Assembly: GCA_036386415.1 (NCBI GenBank)
Contig: DASVVT010000027.1
Coordinates: forward strand, 62,001 to 126,000
Direction: 5' to 3'
DNA from: DASVVT01 sp036386415
Lineage (GTDB): Bacteria; Acidobacteriota; Blastocatellia; Pyrinomonadales; Pyrinomonadaceae
Length of the DNA stretch: 64,000 bases
Shown here: piece after piece, positions 36,020 through 47,474 of the stretch
Layout of the letters: each line of letters starts with the position of its first letter
Position numbering within the stretch: the first letter of the stretch is position 1
Translations under genes and position numbers: made by a program
The notes under the pieces: generated by a model
What the model was told of the DNA's origin: nothing
Seen by the model: only the letters and a program-made list of their open reading frames with translations
The model's database searches: none

Positions 36020-36161
36020 TAGCGTCCTAATGTGATTAGTCCTCTGTGCATCCTCTGCGCCCTCTGTGTCTCTGTGGTGAGTGTCTGTAGGAGTTGATTC
36101 ACCACAGAGGCACAGAGCACACGGAGATGGCACAGAGAAGAGCTGAAACTCTGGACGCTAC
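36020..36161. repeat. Nonamer-type inverted repeat, word CACAGAGGC
   Basis: Outer ends TAGCGTCC (36020-36027) and GGACGCTA (36153-36160). Inner arms are CCTCTGTG...TCTCTGTGGTGA (36041-36080) and TCACCACAGAGGCACAGAG... (36098 on). The right arm steps by nine bases: GGCACAGAG-CACACGGAG-ATGGCACAG. It lies 20 bp past the nadC stop. Confidence 0.8.
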
Positions 36162-36182
36162 TAACTCTTTTGTCGAAGCTTC

Positions 36183-37033
36183 TCATCCCGCTTGAATCTT
36201 AAAACTGATATCCATGGCGCGCGCCGAATGCGTGAGCGCGCCGATGCTGACGAGATCGACGCCCGTCTCCGCGTAGGCGCGCACGTTCTCAAGCGTGATG
36301 CCGCCCGAAGATTCGAGCGCGACCTGCGGCGCAAGCTCGCGCGACAGCGTGACCATACGCGCCGTCTCTTCGGGGCTGAGATTGTCGAGCAGGATGATGT
36401 CTGCCCCGTGCGCTAAAGCCTCGCGCAGGTCGCGCTCGTTGGAGACCTCTACCTCTATCTTATGTAGATGCCCGACACGTTCGCGCGCCCCCTCGACGGC
36501 GGAGGCAACGCCGCCCGCGAGCGCGATGTGATTGTCTTTAATGAGCACGCCGTCGTCGAGCCCGAAGCGATGGTTGCGCCCGCCGCCCGAGAGCACCGCA
36601 TATTTTTCAAGCATACGCAAACCCGGCGTCGTCTTGCGCGTATCGACGATCTGTGCGCGTGTGCCTTCGACGGCTTGCACGTACTGGCGGGTCAGCGTGG
36701 CGATGCCCGAAAGACGTTGAAGGAGGTTGAGCGCGACGCGTTCTCCCGCCAGCAGGACATCCGCGAAGCCGCTCGTGCGCGCGATGACCTTTCCGGCCTC
36801 AACCTCGTCGCCATCCGAAGCGAAAGCTTCGATCTGCTGCTGCGAGTCGAGCGTGGAGAAGACTGCCTCCGCCGCTTCCAGACCGGCGACGACCATCTTC
36901 TCTTTCGCCAGAAAGCGCCCGCGTGCACGCGCGTTGCGCACGACAGTAGACTGCGTCGTGATGTCGCCGCGCCCGAGGTCTTCCGCGAGGAATGCGCCGA
37001 TCTGGGAGAAGAGCGCGCCTTCGTCAAGCCAGT

Positions 37034-37037
<4 letters not shown>
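36183..37037 (-). CDS. nadC: Nicotinate-nucleotide pyrophosphorylase (quinolinate phosphoribosyltransferase)
   Basis: NadC converts quinolinate and PRPP to nicotinate mononucleotide in NAD synthesis. Signatures: EDLGRGDITTQSTV near the start, LNLLQRLSGIATLTRQYV, IVDTRKTTPGLRMLEKYAV and the family-typical GGGRNHRFGLDDGVLIKDNH. Late blocks are IEVEVSNERDLREA, IILLDNLSPEE, ALESSGGITLENV and DLVSIGALTHSA. Length (284) is normal. Its ATG overlaps the valS stop by four bases (ATGA, 37034-37037), so the two are translationally coupled. nadA and nadB are not in the window. Confidence 0.96.
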
Positions 37038-39733
<2,696 letters not shown>

Positions 39734-39735
39734 AA

Positions 39736-39894
39736 AAAAGTAGTCAGTAAACAGTAGTCTGTAGACAGTAGTTGGTCATCAATCTTGAGCTTTCAGTTGT
39801 ACCGAGGAGCCATTGTAAAGCAAGAGCCGCCAGTTTTCATGTCAAGGTGAAAGCTGGCGGCTACTGACTACTGACGACTGTCTACTGTCTACTG
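39736..39894. repeat. Heptamer inverted repeat, word CAGTAGT (family A) with an inner hairpin
   Basis: Left arm 39739-39773 and right arm 39861-39894. In the middle AGCCGCCAG (39825-39833) pairs with CTGGCGGCT (39854-39862). It fills the gap between the response regulator and valS. The regulator's last Gln codon and stop (CAG TAG) belong to the right arm. Confidence 0.88.
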
Positions 39895-41406
39895 TTTTTC
39901 CTCTTCCAGCTTTCGCTTGATGAGAAGCTCTGCCAGTTGGGGGACGACTTCCCAGGCGATCTCCTCGACGACCTTTTCGGAAAGCTGTTCGACGACGCGG
40001 CGCGCGATTGCTTCGATCACCTCTGGAGACAACTGCTCAAGCGTGATCTGAGAAGCGGCGCTCGCGGAAGAACTACTGCCTGCTGTCCCAATCGGCTCAT
40101 TGCCGTCAACGGGAGAGGCCATCGTCTCCGCCAGGGAAGTTTCCGCCGCCTGCGGCCACTCTGTCAAAGCTGCGGCTGACGGTGCTCCCTGCGTCTCTTG
40201 AAGTGCCAGCGCCGGGTCTGTCATCTGCGGCGCGGCTTCTTCAACCAAAGTGTTACCACCGGCTACTTCAACATCAGCCGGTTCCCAAGTCGTCGTCAGC
40301 TCCGCTGGCTGCTCTTCAATAGTGGTCTGAGCTTCGGCAAACTCTTCGACCTGCGGCGTGGCCTCGACCATCTCTTCCTGATAATCGAAGAGCGTCTCCT
40401 CGCTCATCTCATCTACGAGCGGCGCGGCGGCGGCGGCAGTAGCGGTGTCTGAAGCTGGAGCGGACGATGGCCGCACAGGCGTTTCATCCATCAGGTCGAG
40501 AATAAAGTCGTCTGCTTCAGCAGCAGCAGCCGAGGGCGGTTCGATGTCGCCGAGGTCGAGGAGCGCCTCGTCGGCTGCCACGGCCTGCGCCATGGAGGGC
40601 GCAGATGGCGCGGGCTCGCTCTTCTGTGGTGAAGATGCTTCGCGCTCTTCGAAAGAGAAATTTTGTACCGTCTCCTGCATCTGGCCGGGAGCCACTTCGG
40701 CAGCCTGTTTGATCTTCGCTTCTTGAGGAACGACTCTCAGCTCTTCAAACTCAGAGGCTGTGAGCGGCGCGGTCGGTTGCATTAATCGCTCCGTGTCCGC
40801 GCCGCTGAAACTGCTGGCGGGCGCGGTCTCGATCATCTCATCATCAAATTGGGCGTGCCCGGCTGGCGCATCGCTCGCCTGTGCCGACGCAGCCCCGTCC
40901 TTGATCTGTGGAAGCGGCGCGGTGTCGGCCATTGACAGCTCGGTCGGTGCGGCGCTCTTCTTCTGGCTCTCGGCGCGCGCGGCTGCTTCCGGCAGCTTCA
41001 AATCCTCGGTCGTCGCGTCATCTTCCGCTGCTCCGCTCAACAGCGCGCCCACTTTATTGACAAGTTGTCGTATTGATTGAAAAGGCTTGGTCAAGAAATC
41101 ATCCGCGCCAACTCTGCGCGCCTCCGCCTCGTCGAACGGCTCGAACGATCCGACGAGAAGCATGACTGGAATGTGACGGAACCGTTCGTTCCGCTTGATA
41201 TGCTCGCAGACTTCGTAGCCGTTGCGTCCCGGCATGAAGACATCCGCGAGCACGATGTCGGGCGCAACCTCTTCGAGCTTTTCGATAGCCTGCTCGCCAT
41301 TGCTCACAGTCGTCACCTGCATGCCTTCGTCGGCAAAGGTCAGATCGACCACTTTTTGAATCGTGATCGAATCATCCGCGAGCAACATTTTGCGTCCCGA
41401 TACCAA
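39889..41406 (-). CDS. Response regulator with very long acidic low-complexity tail
   Basis: A 505-residue protein. Residues about 5-125 form a receiver: ADDSITIQKVVDLTF, the phospho-acceptor Asp in DIVLADVFMPGRNG, and the lysine in DDFLTKPFQS. About 320 residues of Ala/Glu/Pro-rich low-complexity sequence follow. A conserved helical C-terminus (LEQLSPEVIEAIARRVVEQLSEKVVEEIAWEVVPQLAE) is the kind seen in acidobacterial and deltaproteobacterial gliding/polarity regulators. No DNA-binding domain. The TTG start at 41406 has GGAG seven bases upstream. The last codons are AAA CAG TAG, part of the repeat. A partner kinase is not in the window. Confidence 0.8.
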   Translation of the reverse strand: MVSGRKMLLADDSITIQKVVDLTFADEGMQVTTVSNGEQAIEKLEEVAPDIVLADVFMPGRNGYEVCEHIKRNERFRHIPVMLLVGSFEPFDEAEARRVGADDFLTKPFQSIRQLVNKVGALLSGAAEDDATTEDLKLPEAAARAESQKKSAAPTELSMADTAPLPQIKDGAASAQASDAPAGHAQFDDEMIETAPASSFSGADTERLMQPTAPLTASEFEELRVVPQEAKIKQAAEVAPGQMQETVQNFSFEEREASSPQKSEPAPSAPSMAQAVAADEALLDLGDIEPPSAAAAEADDFILDLMDETPVRPSSAPASDTATAAAAAPLVDEMSEETLFDYQEEMVEATPQVEEFAEAQTTIEEQPAELTTTWEPADVEVAGGNTLVEEAAPQMTDPALALQETQGAPSAAALTEWPQAAETSLAETMASPVDGNEPIGTAGSSSSASAASQITLEQLSPEVIEAIARRVVEQLSEKVVEEIAWEVVPQLAELLIKRKLEEEKQ

Positions 41407-41536
41407 AACCGTACTCCTTTATATTGAGGCGAGCGCCATTTTGCCGAGGATTTGCGCTGTAGCATGAAAGCGCGAGACGGCGCGGGGCATGTGGCAGGGA
41501 ATCGGCAGCTTGCCTGGATAACGTGCCACATTCGAA

Positions 41537-41565
41537 ACCTAACACCCGCCACACAAGCGAGTCAA
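41537..41565 (-). promoter_or_regulatory. Possible promoter of the response regulator gene
   Basis: Minus strand TTGACT (41560-41565), 17-bp spacer, TTAGGT (41537-41542). The -35 is good, the -10 is weak. The rest of 41407-41667 shows nothing else. Confidence 0.3.
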
Positions 41566-41667
41566 GAGGATTTTAGATTTACGATTTTCGATAGATGGTT
41601 TTCGTTTTCAAATCGCTGGTGCGTGCCTTTTCAGACCGTATAGAATGCTTCATAAAACCAGGGAATC

Positions 41668-41773
41668 ACCACCGCAGACACCGCAGACACAGAGAAAACT
41701 TTGATAGATTGATGAGACGGTGATCTGTTTCTATTTCTTCTTCTCCTCTGTGTCTGCGGTGTCTGCGGTGGTT
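41668..41773. repeat. Nonamer-type inverted repeat, word ACCGCAGAC
   Basis: Left arm 41669-41698 (ACCGCAGAC-ACCGCAGAC-ACAGAG) and right arm 41741-41773 (complement). The 9-nt period is exact in both arms. It begins 20 bp past the stop of the GspG-like gene. Confidence 0.85.
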
Positions 41774-41792
41774 AAGTTTTCTTTAGAGCCTG

Positions 41793-42386
41793 TTATCTAT
41801 TGCTGACGACGACATCGTCGGGCGTGTTGGGCGTGCCATCAACCCCTGTCGAGCGCAGGGTGAAGCGCTCGCGTGTGCCTTCATACTGGTATGGGCGATG
41901 CCAGGGATCGACGCGTATGACGCGCGCCAGATAGCCCGGAGTGAGATGGTCTATGAGCGATGCTTCCGTATCGGCGGCGACATAGAAGCCACGCTCGCGC
42001 CTGTAGGCTTCGAGCGCCGTCACAATAGTTTCAAGCTCGGCGCGCGCTCTCTCCACCTTTTGACCATTGACGGCGCGCGCGATCATATCTATGTCCTCCC
42101 AACGGTTATCGCCCGTCCTGATCTCCGCGACGCGCCACTTCCCATCCTCGCCGCGCGCAAAGCGAAACGCCGTCTCGACCTGCGCCGTGACGACCGCTGA
42201 CGACCCCAGAGACGAAACCTCTCTGACACGCACCGCATTAGAAGGCAACTCTATGCCAGCCATGCGCGCAATCAGGCGGCGCGCCTCTCCCGCGCTCAAG
42301 TCTGCTGCGGCCTGCGCGTAATTGAGCGCTACAACCGTGCACATACTAATAACCATCAGGATCAGCAATCGTATTCGTCGGCTCAT
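41793..42386 (-). CDS. Secreted protein with C-terminal GspG/pseudopilin-like domain
   Basis: A 197-residue protein with a signal peptide (MSRRIRLLILMVISMCTVV, cleavage near AQAAAD). Residues about 25-110 are unrecognised. Residues about 115-197 (ELETIVTALEAYRRERGFYV, HLTPGYLARVIRVDPWHRPYQY, RSTGVDGTPNTPDDVV) match the periplasmic core of type II secretion major pseudopilins. That core has the helix, the DPWGxPYxY block and the calcium-loop-like GxDGxxxTxDD. It lacks the class III prepilin leader (Gly/Phe-Thr-Leu-Ile-Glu) expected of a true pseudopilin, so it is a domain borrowing rather than a secretion subunit. The ribosome binding site AGGAGA supports the ATG. Confidence 0.75.
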   Translation of the reverse strand: MSRRIRLLILMVISMCTVVALNYAQAAADLSAGEARRLIARMAGIELPSNAVRVREVSSLGSSAVVTAQVETAFRFARGEDGKWRVAEIRTGDNRWEDIDMIARAVNGQKVERARAELETIVTALEAYRRERGFYVAADTEASLIDHLTPGYLARVIRVDPWHRPYQYEGTRERFTLRSTGVDGTPNTPDDVVVSNR

Positions 42387-42423
42387 ACGCGTTCTCCTAA
42401 ATTGAGTTTCAGGAAGGGAAGAG

Positions 42424-42515
42424 ATTTAAACGCAAAGGACGCAAAGGAGGAAGACGCAAAGGAAACTGTTCTTAGCGCTCTTTGCGTCTTCACCTTCGCG
42501 TCCTTTGCGTTTAAG
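42424..42515. repeat. Nonamer-type inverted repeat, word ACGCAAAGG
   Basis: Left arm 42424-42463 (TTTAAACGCAAAGGACGC...) and right arm 42478-42515 (...GCGTCCTTTGCGTTTAA). It is the cleanest copy of the class. It lies between the CheY-like gene and the GspG-like gene, starting 24 bp past the CheY-like stop. Confidence 0.85.
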
Positions 42516-42538
42516 GTTTTTCCGTCCATGCAGAGCTG

Positions 42539-42940
42539 TTACCCGCCCGCTTTGCTAATCAGCATCCGCAGCATGATCTGAAGCTGAGCAGTCGTGAAGG
42601 GCTTTGGCAGAAAGACGACTGCGCCGGCGGCGAAGCTGTCGGAGGAGAGCTTCGGGTTCTGCTCGGCGGTCATCATCATGACGGGGATGCGCATGAGCCG
42701 TTTCTCCGTACGCATGTAGCGCACCAGCTCAGGCCCCTGGATGTGCGGCATCACGACATCGAAGATGCCCGCGATGAAGTTGGCGTCATCCTGTAGCAAC
42801 TTGTAGGCCTCGCGCCCGTCGCGCGCAGGCACCACCGTATAGCCTTCCTTCTCGACAATCGCCGTGACCAGGCGCAGGATCGCCGGATCATCATCAGCGA
42901 CGAGGATGCGACGTGAGGCCTGAGGATTTTGCGCTGCCAT
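42539..42940 (-). CDS. CheY-like single-domain response regulator
   Basis: A 133-residue receiver: ILVADDDPAILRLV (acidic pocket), the phospho-acceptor Asp in IAGIFDVVMPHIQG, Thr in VMMMTAEQ and the lysine in AVVFLPKPFTTAQL. No output domain, so it signals by protein contact or as a phosphorelay intermediate. A ribosome binding site GGGAG lies 6 bp before the ATG. It sits 16 bp after pdxA on the same strand. Partner kinase unknown. Confidence 0.88.
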   Translation of the reverse strand: MAAQNPQASRRILVADDDPAILRLVTAIVEKEGYTVVPARDGREAYKLLQDDANFIAGIFDVVMPHIQGPELVRYMRTEKRLMRIPVMMMTAEQNPKLSSDSFAAGAVVFLPKPFTTAQLQIMLRMLISKAGG

Positions 42941-42956
42941 TACAATAGCTCCCTGA

Positions 42957-44042
42957 TTATGCTTCGACGGCTCGACTTGATTCGTCTGCGCGTGTTGATA
43001 GCTCGGCGGCTAGAGTGATCGCCGCCACCATACTCGAATGTTCGGCCAGCCCCTTGCCCGCAATATCGAAGGCCGTCCCGTGATCAACGGACGTGCGTAT
43101 GAAAGGCAAGCCAATCGTGACGTTGACGGCCTCGCCAAACGACAGGCATTTGACGGGGATCATCGCCTGGTCATGGTAACACGAAATGACTCCGTCAAAC
43201 TCGCCGCGCGCGGCGCGCAGGAAGACAGTGTCAGCGGAAAAAGGACCCGACACATTCATGTCATCTACACCGCGACACGCTTCGACCGCCGGAACGATCT
43301 CCGAAGCCTCCTCGACGCCGAACAACCCGCCTTCGGCTCCGTGCGGATTGAGCGCGGCGACGGCCAGGCGCGGGCGTTCGATCCCCCAGCGCTTTAACTC
43401 TCTGTGCGCCAGATGGATCACACGCACGAGCCGGTCGCGCTCGACCAACCGGATCGCTTCCGAGAGCGGCACGTGAGTTGAAAGCAGTACGATGCGCAGG
43501 TTCGATGCGACGAAGGCCATGGCATACTCTTCCGCGCCCGTCAGATGAGCCAGGAACTCCGTGTGGCCGGGAAAGCTGTATCCCCCCAGAAAGAGCGAGC
43601 GTTTGTTGATGGGTGCGGTCGCAATCGCGTCTATATGGCCTGCGGCGCACAGCTCGACCGCCGCCTCTATGTATCCGGCGGCAGCCTTTCCCGCCGCGCC
43701 CGATTCGATTCCCGGCTCGATATACCCGCTGATGTTATCCAGATGAAAGATGAGGGGGCCGACAAACTGCTCCGGCAGAGGCTCGCCGCGACGTATGATG
43801 TCGTAGCCTGAGACGAGATCAAGCGTGCGCGCCGTGTGTGCCAGAAGTTGCGCGTCGCCGATGATGAGAGGTGCGCACACGCGCTGCACCTCTTCTTCGG
43901 CGACGGCCTTGAGGACGACCTCCGGGCCGATGCCTGCCGGGTCTCCCATCGTAATCCCGATGCGCGGAAGTCTCTGCTTCTGGCGGTGCGCTCCGGCGTG
44001 GGACGAGTTGTGCGGCAACACTGTCATGGCGGCGCGCTTCAT
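42957..44042 (-). CDS. pdxA: 4-hydroxythreonine-4-phosphate dehydrogenase
   Basis: PdxA oxidises 4-phosphohydroxy-threonine in the DXP-dependent vitamin B6 pathway and binds a divalent metal. Signatures: RIGITMGDPAGIGPEVVLKA, ATAPINKRSLFLGGYSFPGHTEFLA, VAALNPHGAEGGLFG, FSADTVF and CYHDQAMIPVKCLSFGEAVN. The final FIRTSVDHGTAFDIAGKG is diagnostic. The start is uncertain: frames from 44084 (GTG), 44042 (ATG) or 44027 (ATG) all give an N-terminal extension, and I list 44042. The gene follows the Hfq-like gene and precedes the CheY-like regulator. Confidence 0.93.
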   Translation of the reverse strand: MKRAAMTVLPHNSSHAGAHRQKQRLPRIGITMGDPAGIGPEVVLKAVAEEEVQRVCAPLIIGDAQLLAHTARTLDLVSGYDIIRRGEPLPEQFVGPLIFHLDNISGYIEPGIESGAAGKAAAGYIEAAVELCAAGHIDAIATAPINKRSLFLGGYSFPGHTEFLAHLTGAEEYAMAFVASNLRIVLLSTHVPLSEAIRLVERDRLVRVIHLAHRELKRWGIERPRLAVAALNPHGAEGGLFGVEEASEIVPAVEACRGVDDMNVSGPFSADTVFLRAARGEFDGVISCYHDQAMIPVKCLSFGEAVNVTIGLPFIRTSVDHGTAFDIAGKGLAEHSSMVAAITLAAELSTRADESSRAVEA

Positions 44043-44120
44043 CCGAGAAGATAATGAAAAATCTTCAGCCAGGCACGCGGGCACTTAAGTAAGGACGAGG
44101 CTGACCGGGGGCGCGCTCTT

Positions 44121-44525
44121 TCAGGTTGCCTCGCGCTCGTCGGCCTTATACATGTATTTGATGTGGCGCTTGAGCACCAGCAGATTCGGAGCCGACTTGC
44201 GATTGACCTTTAGCGCACCCTTATCGTACCACTCGATCGTCCCTTCAATCTCCTCACCATCCATGAGGACGATGATCATCGGCGTATGCGCGTCGATCTG
44301 CTTCTTATAGTAGAAGATTTCGGCGTTGGTCTCCATCGGAGGGGGGATGCGTTTGCGCACCTGCACGGAGGACGATGGCGACATCGAGGAGCGTTCACGG
44401 GGGCCACTATTGTCACCGCTCGAAGAGCGAGATGGAGCACCGTTGGTGCGTTCTTTTGGTTGAGACGTGTCGCGTCCCTTTCCTTTAATCTCTGCCAATG
44501 TCGTTCTTATGAGTTTGCGATTCAC
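44121..44525 (-). CDS. Hfq-like Sm-domain protein with basic/Ser-rich N-terminal extension
   Basis: A 134-residue protein. The C-terminal part (about 68-130) matches an Hfq/Sm fold: NAEIFYYKKQIDAHTPMIIV, then LMDGEEIEGTIEWYDKGALK as the Sm1 region. LLVLKRHIKYMYK stands where Hfq has its YKHAIST Sm2 motif. The key Hfq Lys-His pair of Sm2 is replaced by KRHIKY, so small-RNA binding is plausible but not proven. The N-terminal 65 residues are Lys/Ser/Pro-rich and disordered. The GTG start at 44525, with GGAGG 12 bp upstream, is preferred over the longer open frame. It lies between ftsZ and pdxA. Confidence 0.75.
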   Translation of the reverse strand: MNRKLIRTTLAEIKGKGRDTSQPKERTNGAPSRSSSGDNSGPRERSSMSPSSSVQVRKRIPPPMETNAEIFYYKKQIDAHTPMIIVLMDGEEIEGTIEWYDKGALKVNRKSAPNLLVLKRHIKYMYKADEREAT

Positions 44526-44740
44526 TGTAATTTTCTTCCTCCACCGTCGAGTGGGTTTATGTGTGGGCAACGCGTCCGGCGCCGAGACCCAGGCGCGACT
44601 GGAGCGGACGTGAACCCGCTTACGACTCTCGCAGGCTGCGGCCATTCAAGGAGAGAACCGTTTATGATCCGTAATGGAAATCCTGCAAGGAATGGGCGAC
44701 ATGCTACACGAGACCAGATAAAAAGGCAATCTGGAAAGGG

Positions 44741-44820
44741 AGTAGACAGTAGTCAGTAGGAAAAGAAAAGCCGTTGCCTTTTTTTCTACTGACTACTGTC
44801 TGCTGTCTACTGTCTACTCT
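44741..44820. repeat. Heptamer inverted repeat, short form, word CAGTAGT (family A)
   Basis: Left arm AGTAGACAGTAGTCAGTAGG (44741-44760) and right arm 44784-44820 are complementary. The interior is only about 20 bp. It begins 2 bp after the ftsZ stop codon and precedes the Hfq-like gene. Confidence 0.85.
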
Positions 44821-44822
44821 TT

Positions 44823-46028
44823 TTAGTCCGCTTTCTTGCGAATAAAAGTCGGTACGTCCAGATCATCCCCGCCGCGCGCATTGTTGGTCGCGGCGCGAGA
44901 CAGATCATCGCCCGGTCTCTGTGTGTAGCGCGGCTGTGAGGTGGGTAGCTGAGCGTCGCCCATGCCCGTCGTGCCGGTCGTCGCAATCTCCTTATCGAAG
45001 CCCGTGGCGATGACTGTGATCTTCATCTCGTCGCGCATCGTCTCGTCAATCACCGCGCCGAAGATGATATTGGCGTCATCGTCCGCCGCCTCGCGTATGA
45101 TCGAAGAGGCTTCGTTGACTTCAAAGAGCGTCAGGTCTGGCCCGCCAGTGATATTGATGAGCACGCCCTTCGCGCCCTCAATCGTCGCCTCTTCCAGCAA
45201 GGGACTCGAGATGGCCTGCTGTGTCGCTTCCATCGCGCGATGCTCGCCCGAGGCGCGCCCCGCGCCCATCAAGGCCAACCCCATCCCCGCCATGATCGCC
45301 TTGACATCTGCAAAATCAAGATTGATCAGGCCAGGCACGGTGATGAGGTCTGAGATGCCCTGCACGGCCTGCCTGAGCACGTCGTCTGCGACCTTGAAGG
45401 AATCCGAAAGCGACACGCCACGTTCAACCGTATGAAGCAGACGCTCGTTCGGGATCGTTATCACCGTGTCAACACACTCGCGCAGCTCACGCAATCCCTG
45501 CTCGGCCTGCTGCATGCGGCGGCGTCCCTCGAAATGGAAGGGCTTGGTCACGACCGCCACAGTCAGCGCGTTTAATTCGGTGGCGAGGCTCGCGACGATT
45601 GGGGCGGCGCCTGTGCCCGTGCCGCCGCCGAGGCCCGTCGTCACAAAGACCATGTCCGCGCCTTCGAGCACTTCGATGATCTTCTCGGTATCTTCAAGCG
45701 CGGCATCGCGACCGATGGTCGGATTAGCGCCCGCGCCGAGCCCCTTGGTGAGACGGCCTCCGAGCTGAATCTTGATCGGCGCGCGCGAGCGCTTCAAGGC
45801 TTGCAGGTCTGTGTTGGCGACCACAAACTCAATGCCTTCAATACCGGATTCGATCATGCGATTGACGGCATTGCCACCTCCGCCGCCAATCCCTATCACT
45901 TTAATGCGTGCTCCGGTGATGGGCGGGTCGTCATCGATGTAAATATTAATGCCATTGCCCGGTTGACGGCCTTCCGGTGTCATATTGTCGATCCTCTCTT
46001 TCGGAAGCTCCGGGGCTTCCAAAGCCAT
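44823..46028 (-). CDS. ftsZ: Cell division protein FtsZ
   Basis: Tubulin-like GTPase forming the division ring. It shows IKVIGIGGGGGNAVNRMIES, the tubulin signature TTGLGGGTGTGAAP, the T7-loop region LINLDFADVKAIM and a core ending KITVIATGF. A short linker leads to the conserved tail DDLDVPTFIRKK, which binds FtsA. Length (401) is normal, with about 40 extra N-terminal residues before the core. It is the last gene of the dcw cluster, 92 bp after ftsA. Confidence 0.97.
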   Translation of the reverse strand: MALEAPELPKERIDNMTPEGRQPGNGINIYIDDDPPITGARIKVIGIGGGGGNAVNRMIESGIEGIEFVVANTDLQALKRSRAPIKIQLGGRLTKGLGAGANPTIGRDAALEDTEKIIEVLEGADMVFVTTGLGGGTGTGAAPIVASLATELNALTVAVVTKPFHFEGRRRMQQAEQGLRELRECVDTVITIPNERLLHTVERGVSLSDSFKVADDVLRQAVQGISDLITVPGLINLDFADVKAIMAGMGLALMGAGRASGEHRAMEATQQAISSPLLEEATIEGAKGVLINITGGPDLTLFEVNEASSIIREAADDDANIIFGAVIDETMRDEMKITVIATGFDKEIATTGTTGMGDAQLPTSQPRYTQRPGDDLSRAATNNARGGDDLDVPTFIRKKAD

Positions 46029-46120
46029 CTTTCGTCTATATTGGGCTGATCACGCCGGGGGCACCTATATATTGCGGACTACATCTTGTGCCTACTGGCG
46101 GGGCAGCATACAACAACTTG

Positions 46121-47383
46121 TCAGAAAATACCACTAAAACGATTACGAAATTTTGAAACGAAATGCGTCAGGCGGCCTGCCGACCCACGTCGCGCGGCCC
46201 CTGCACGCCCATCCATGCTCTGGGCGCGCTGCGCCACCAGGGATAATCCGGCGGCAGCAGCCCATCCGGGGCTCTGTATGTCCTCGATGAGACCTCCGAA
46301 ACGGTCGCGTTCGGGATACCCTAAGCGCACCGGCGCATCAAAGACCTGCTCGGCGATTTCGGGCATGCCGTCTAGGAGAGCGCCGCCTCCTGTCAGCACC
46401 ACCCCGCTAGACAACTGGCGCTCCCAGCCGGAATCCTTGATCTCGTCGGCGACGTGCATCAAGACCTCTTCGGCGCGCGGTTGCAGGATGTCGCACAGAA
46501 TCTGGCGCGACAGTTGGCGCGGAGCCCGCCCGCCCACAGACGGCACTTCGACCAGTTCGCCGCGCTCCATCTCGTTGAGGGAAGCAGACGAAGCGCAGCC
46601 CACAGTCCGCTTGATCTTTTCGGCTTCGGGGATGGGGGTGCGCAAGCCAAACGCGATGTCGTTCGTAAAATGCGAGCCGCCCAGGGCAAACACCGCCGTG
46701 TGCTGCACAGCACCGCGTTGGTAGATAATCAGTCCCGTCGTCTCCGCCCCGATGTCTACGAGGGCTGCGCCAAACTCTTTGTCGTCTTCCGTCAAAGAGG
46801 CTTCGGCGGCGGCCAACTGTTCAAGCACCATATCGGCGACAACCAGTCCGGCGCGGTTGACGGCATTGATCGCGTTCTGCCGCGCCGTGACGGGGCTCGT
46901 GACGATATGAACTTTGACGGCCAGACGGGCGCCGATCATGCCTACGGGGTCGTTGATGCCGTCCTGATCGTCAACGATGAACTCTTGCGGCAGGCGGTCA
47001 ACGATCTCGCGCCCCGCAGGGAGTTGAATTGCGCAAGCTGAATCAATGGCGCGGCGCACATCGTCGGGCGTGATTTCACGGTCGCGACCGGAAACGGCGA
47101 CAATCGCCTGCCCGTTGAAACCCATGATGTGCGAGCCCGCGAGATTGATTGTCACCTCTTCTGTCTCAAGCCCGCTCATCCTCTCCGCATCTTCGACTGC
47201 TCGCTTGATGGCATCGACAGCCGCTTCGGGGTTGACGATCACGCCTTTACGCAGGCCACGCGCCTCCGCCTCGCCGATGCCGACGATGTCCAGCGCACCA
47301 TTGTCGCCCGACTCGCCGACAATACACGTCACCTTGCTCGTCCCTATATCGAGGCCGACTGTGTGTGACGCGCGTTTAGCCAT
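46121..47383 (-). CDS. ftsA: Cell division protein FtsA
   Basis: Actin-like ATPase that tethers FtsZ to the membrane. It opens HTVGLDIGTSKVTCIVGE and has the ATP phosphate loop region LVDIGAETTGLIIY and the adenosine loop GVVLTGGGALLDGMPEIAEQ. PGWAAAAGLSLVAQRA is followed by a C-terminal amphipathic helix LTHFVSKFRNRFSGIF, the membrane-targeting sequence. Length 420. It is separated from ftsQ by the heptamer repeat 47409-47474. Confidence 0.96.
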   Translation of the reverse strand: MAKRASHTVGLDIGTSKVTCIVGESGDNGALDIVGIGEAEARGLRKGVIVNPEAAVDAIKRAVEDAERMSGLETEEVTINLAGSHIMGFNGQAIVAVSGRDREITPDDVRRAIDSACAIQLPAGREIVDRLPQEFIVDDQDGINDPVGMIGARLAVKVHIVTSPVTARQNAINAVNRAGLVVADMVLEQLAAAEASLTEDDKEFGAALVDIGAETTGLIIYQRGAVQHTAVFALGGSHFTNDIAFGLRTPIPEAEKIKRTVGCASSASLNEMERGELVEVPSVGGRAPRQLSRQILCDILQPRAEEVLMHVADEIKDSGWERQLSSGVVLTGGGALLDGMPEIAEQVFDAPVRLGYPERDRFGGLIEDIQSPGWAAAAGLSLVAQRAQSMDGRAGAARRGSAGRLTHFVSKFRNRFSGIF

Positions 47384-47408
47384 CTCGTTTCGCTCCGCTC
47401 AACTCCGG

Positions 47409-47474
47409 TTTTGAGTTTCGGGTTTCGAGTTCAAAAACCCTTTCTTCTAACTCGTAACTCGAAACTCGAAATTT
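47409..47474. repeat. Heptamer inverted repeat, word GAGTTTC (family H)
   Basis: Left arm GAGTTTC-GGGTTTC-GAGTTCA (from 47413) and right arm 47447-47472 (reverse complement GAGTTTC-GAGTTAC-GAGTTAG). It sits in the ftsQ-ftsA junction directly after the ftsQ stop. Confidence 0.85.
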
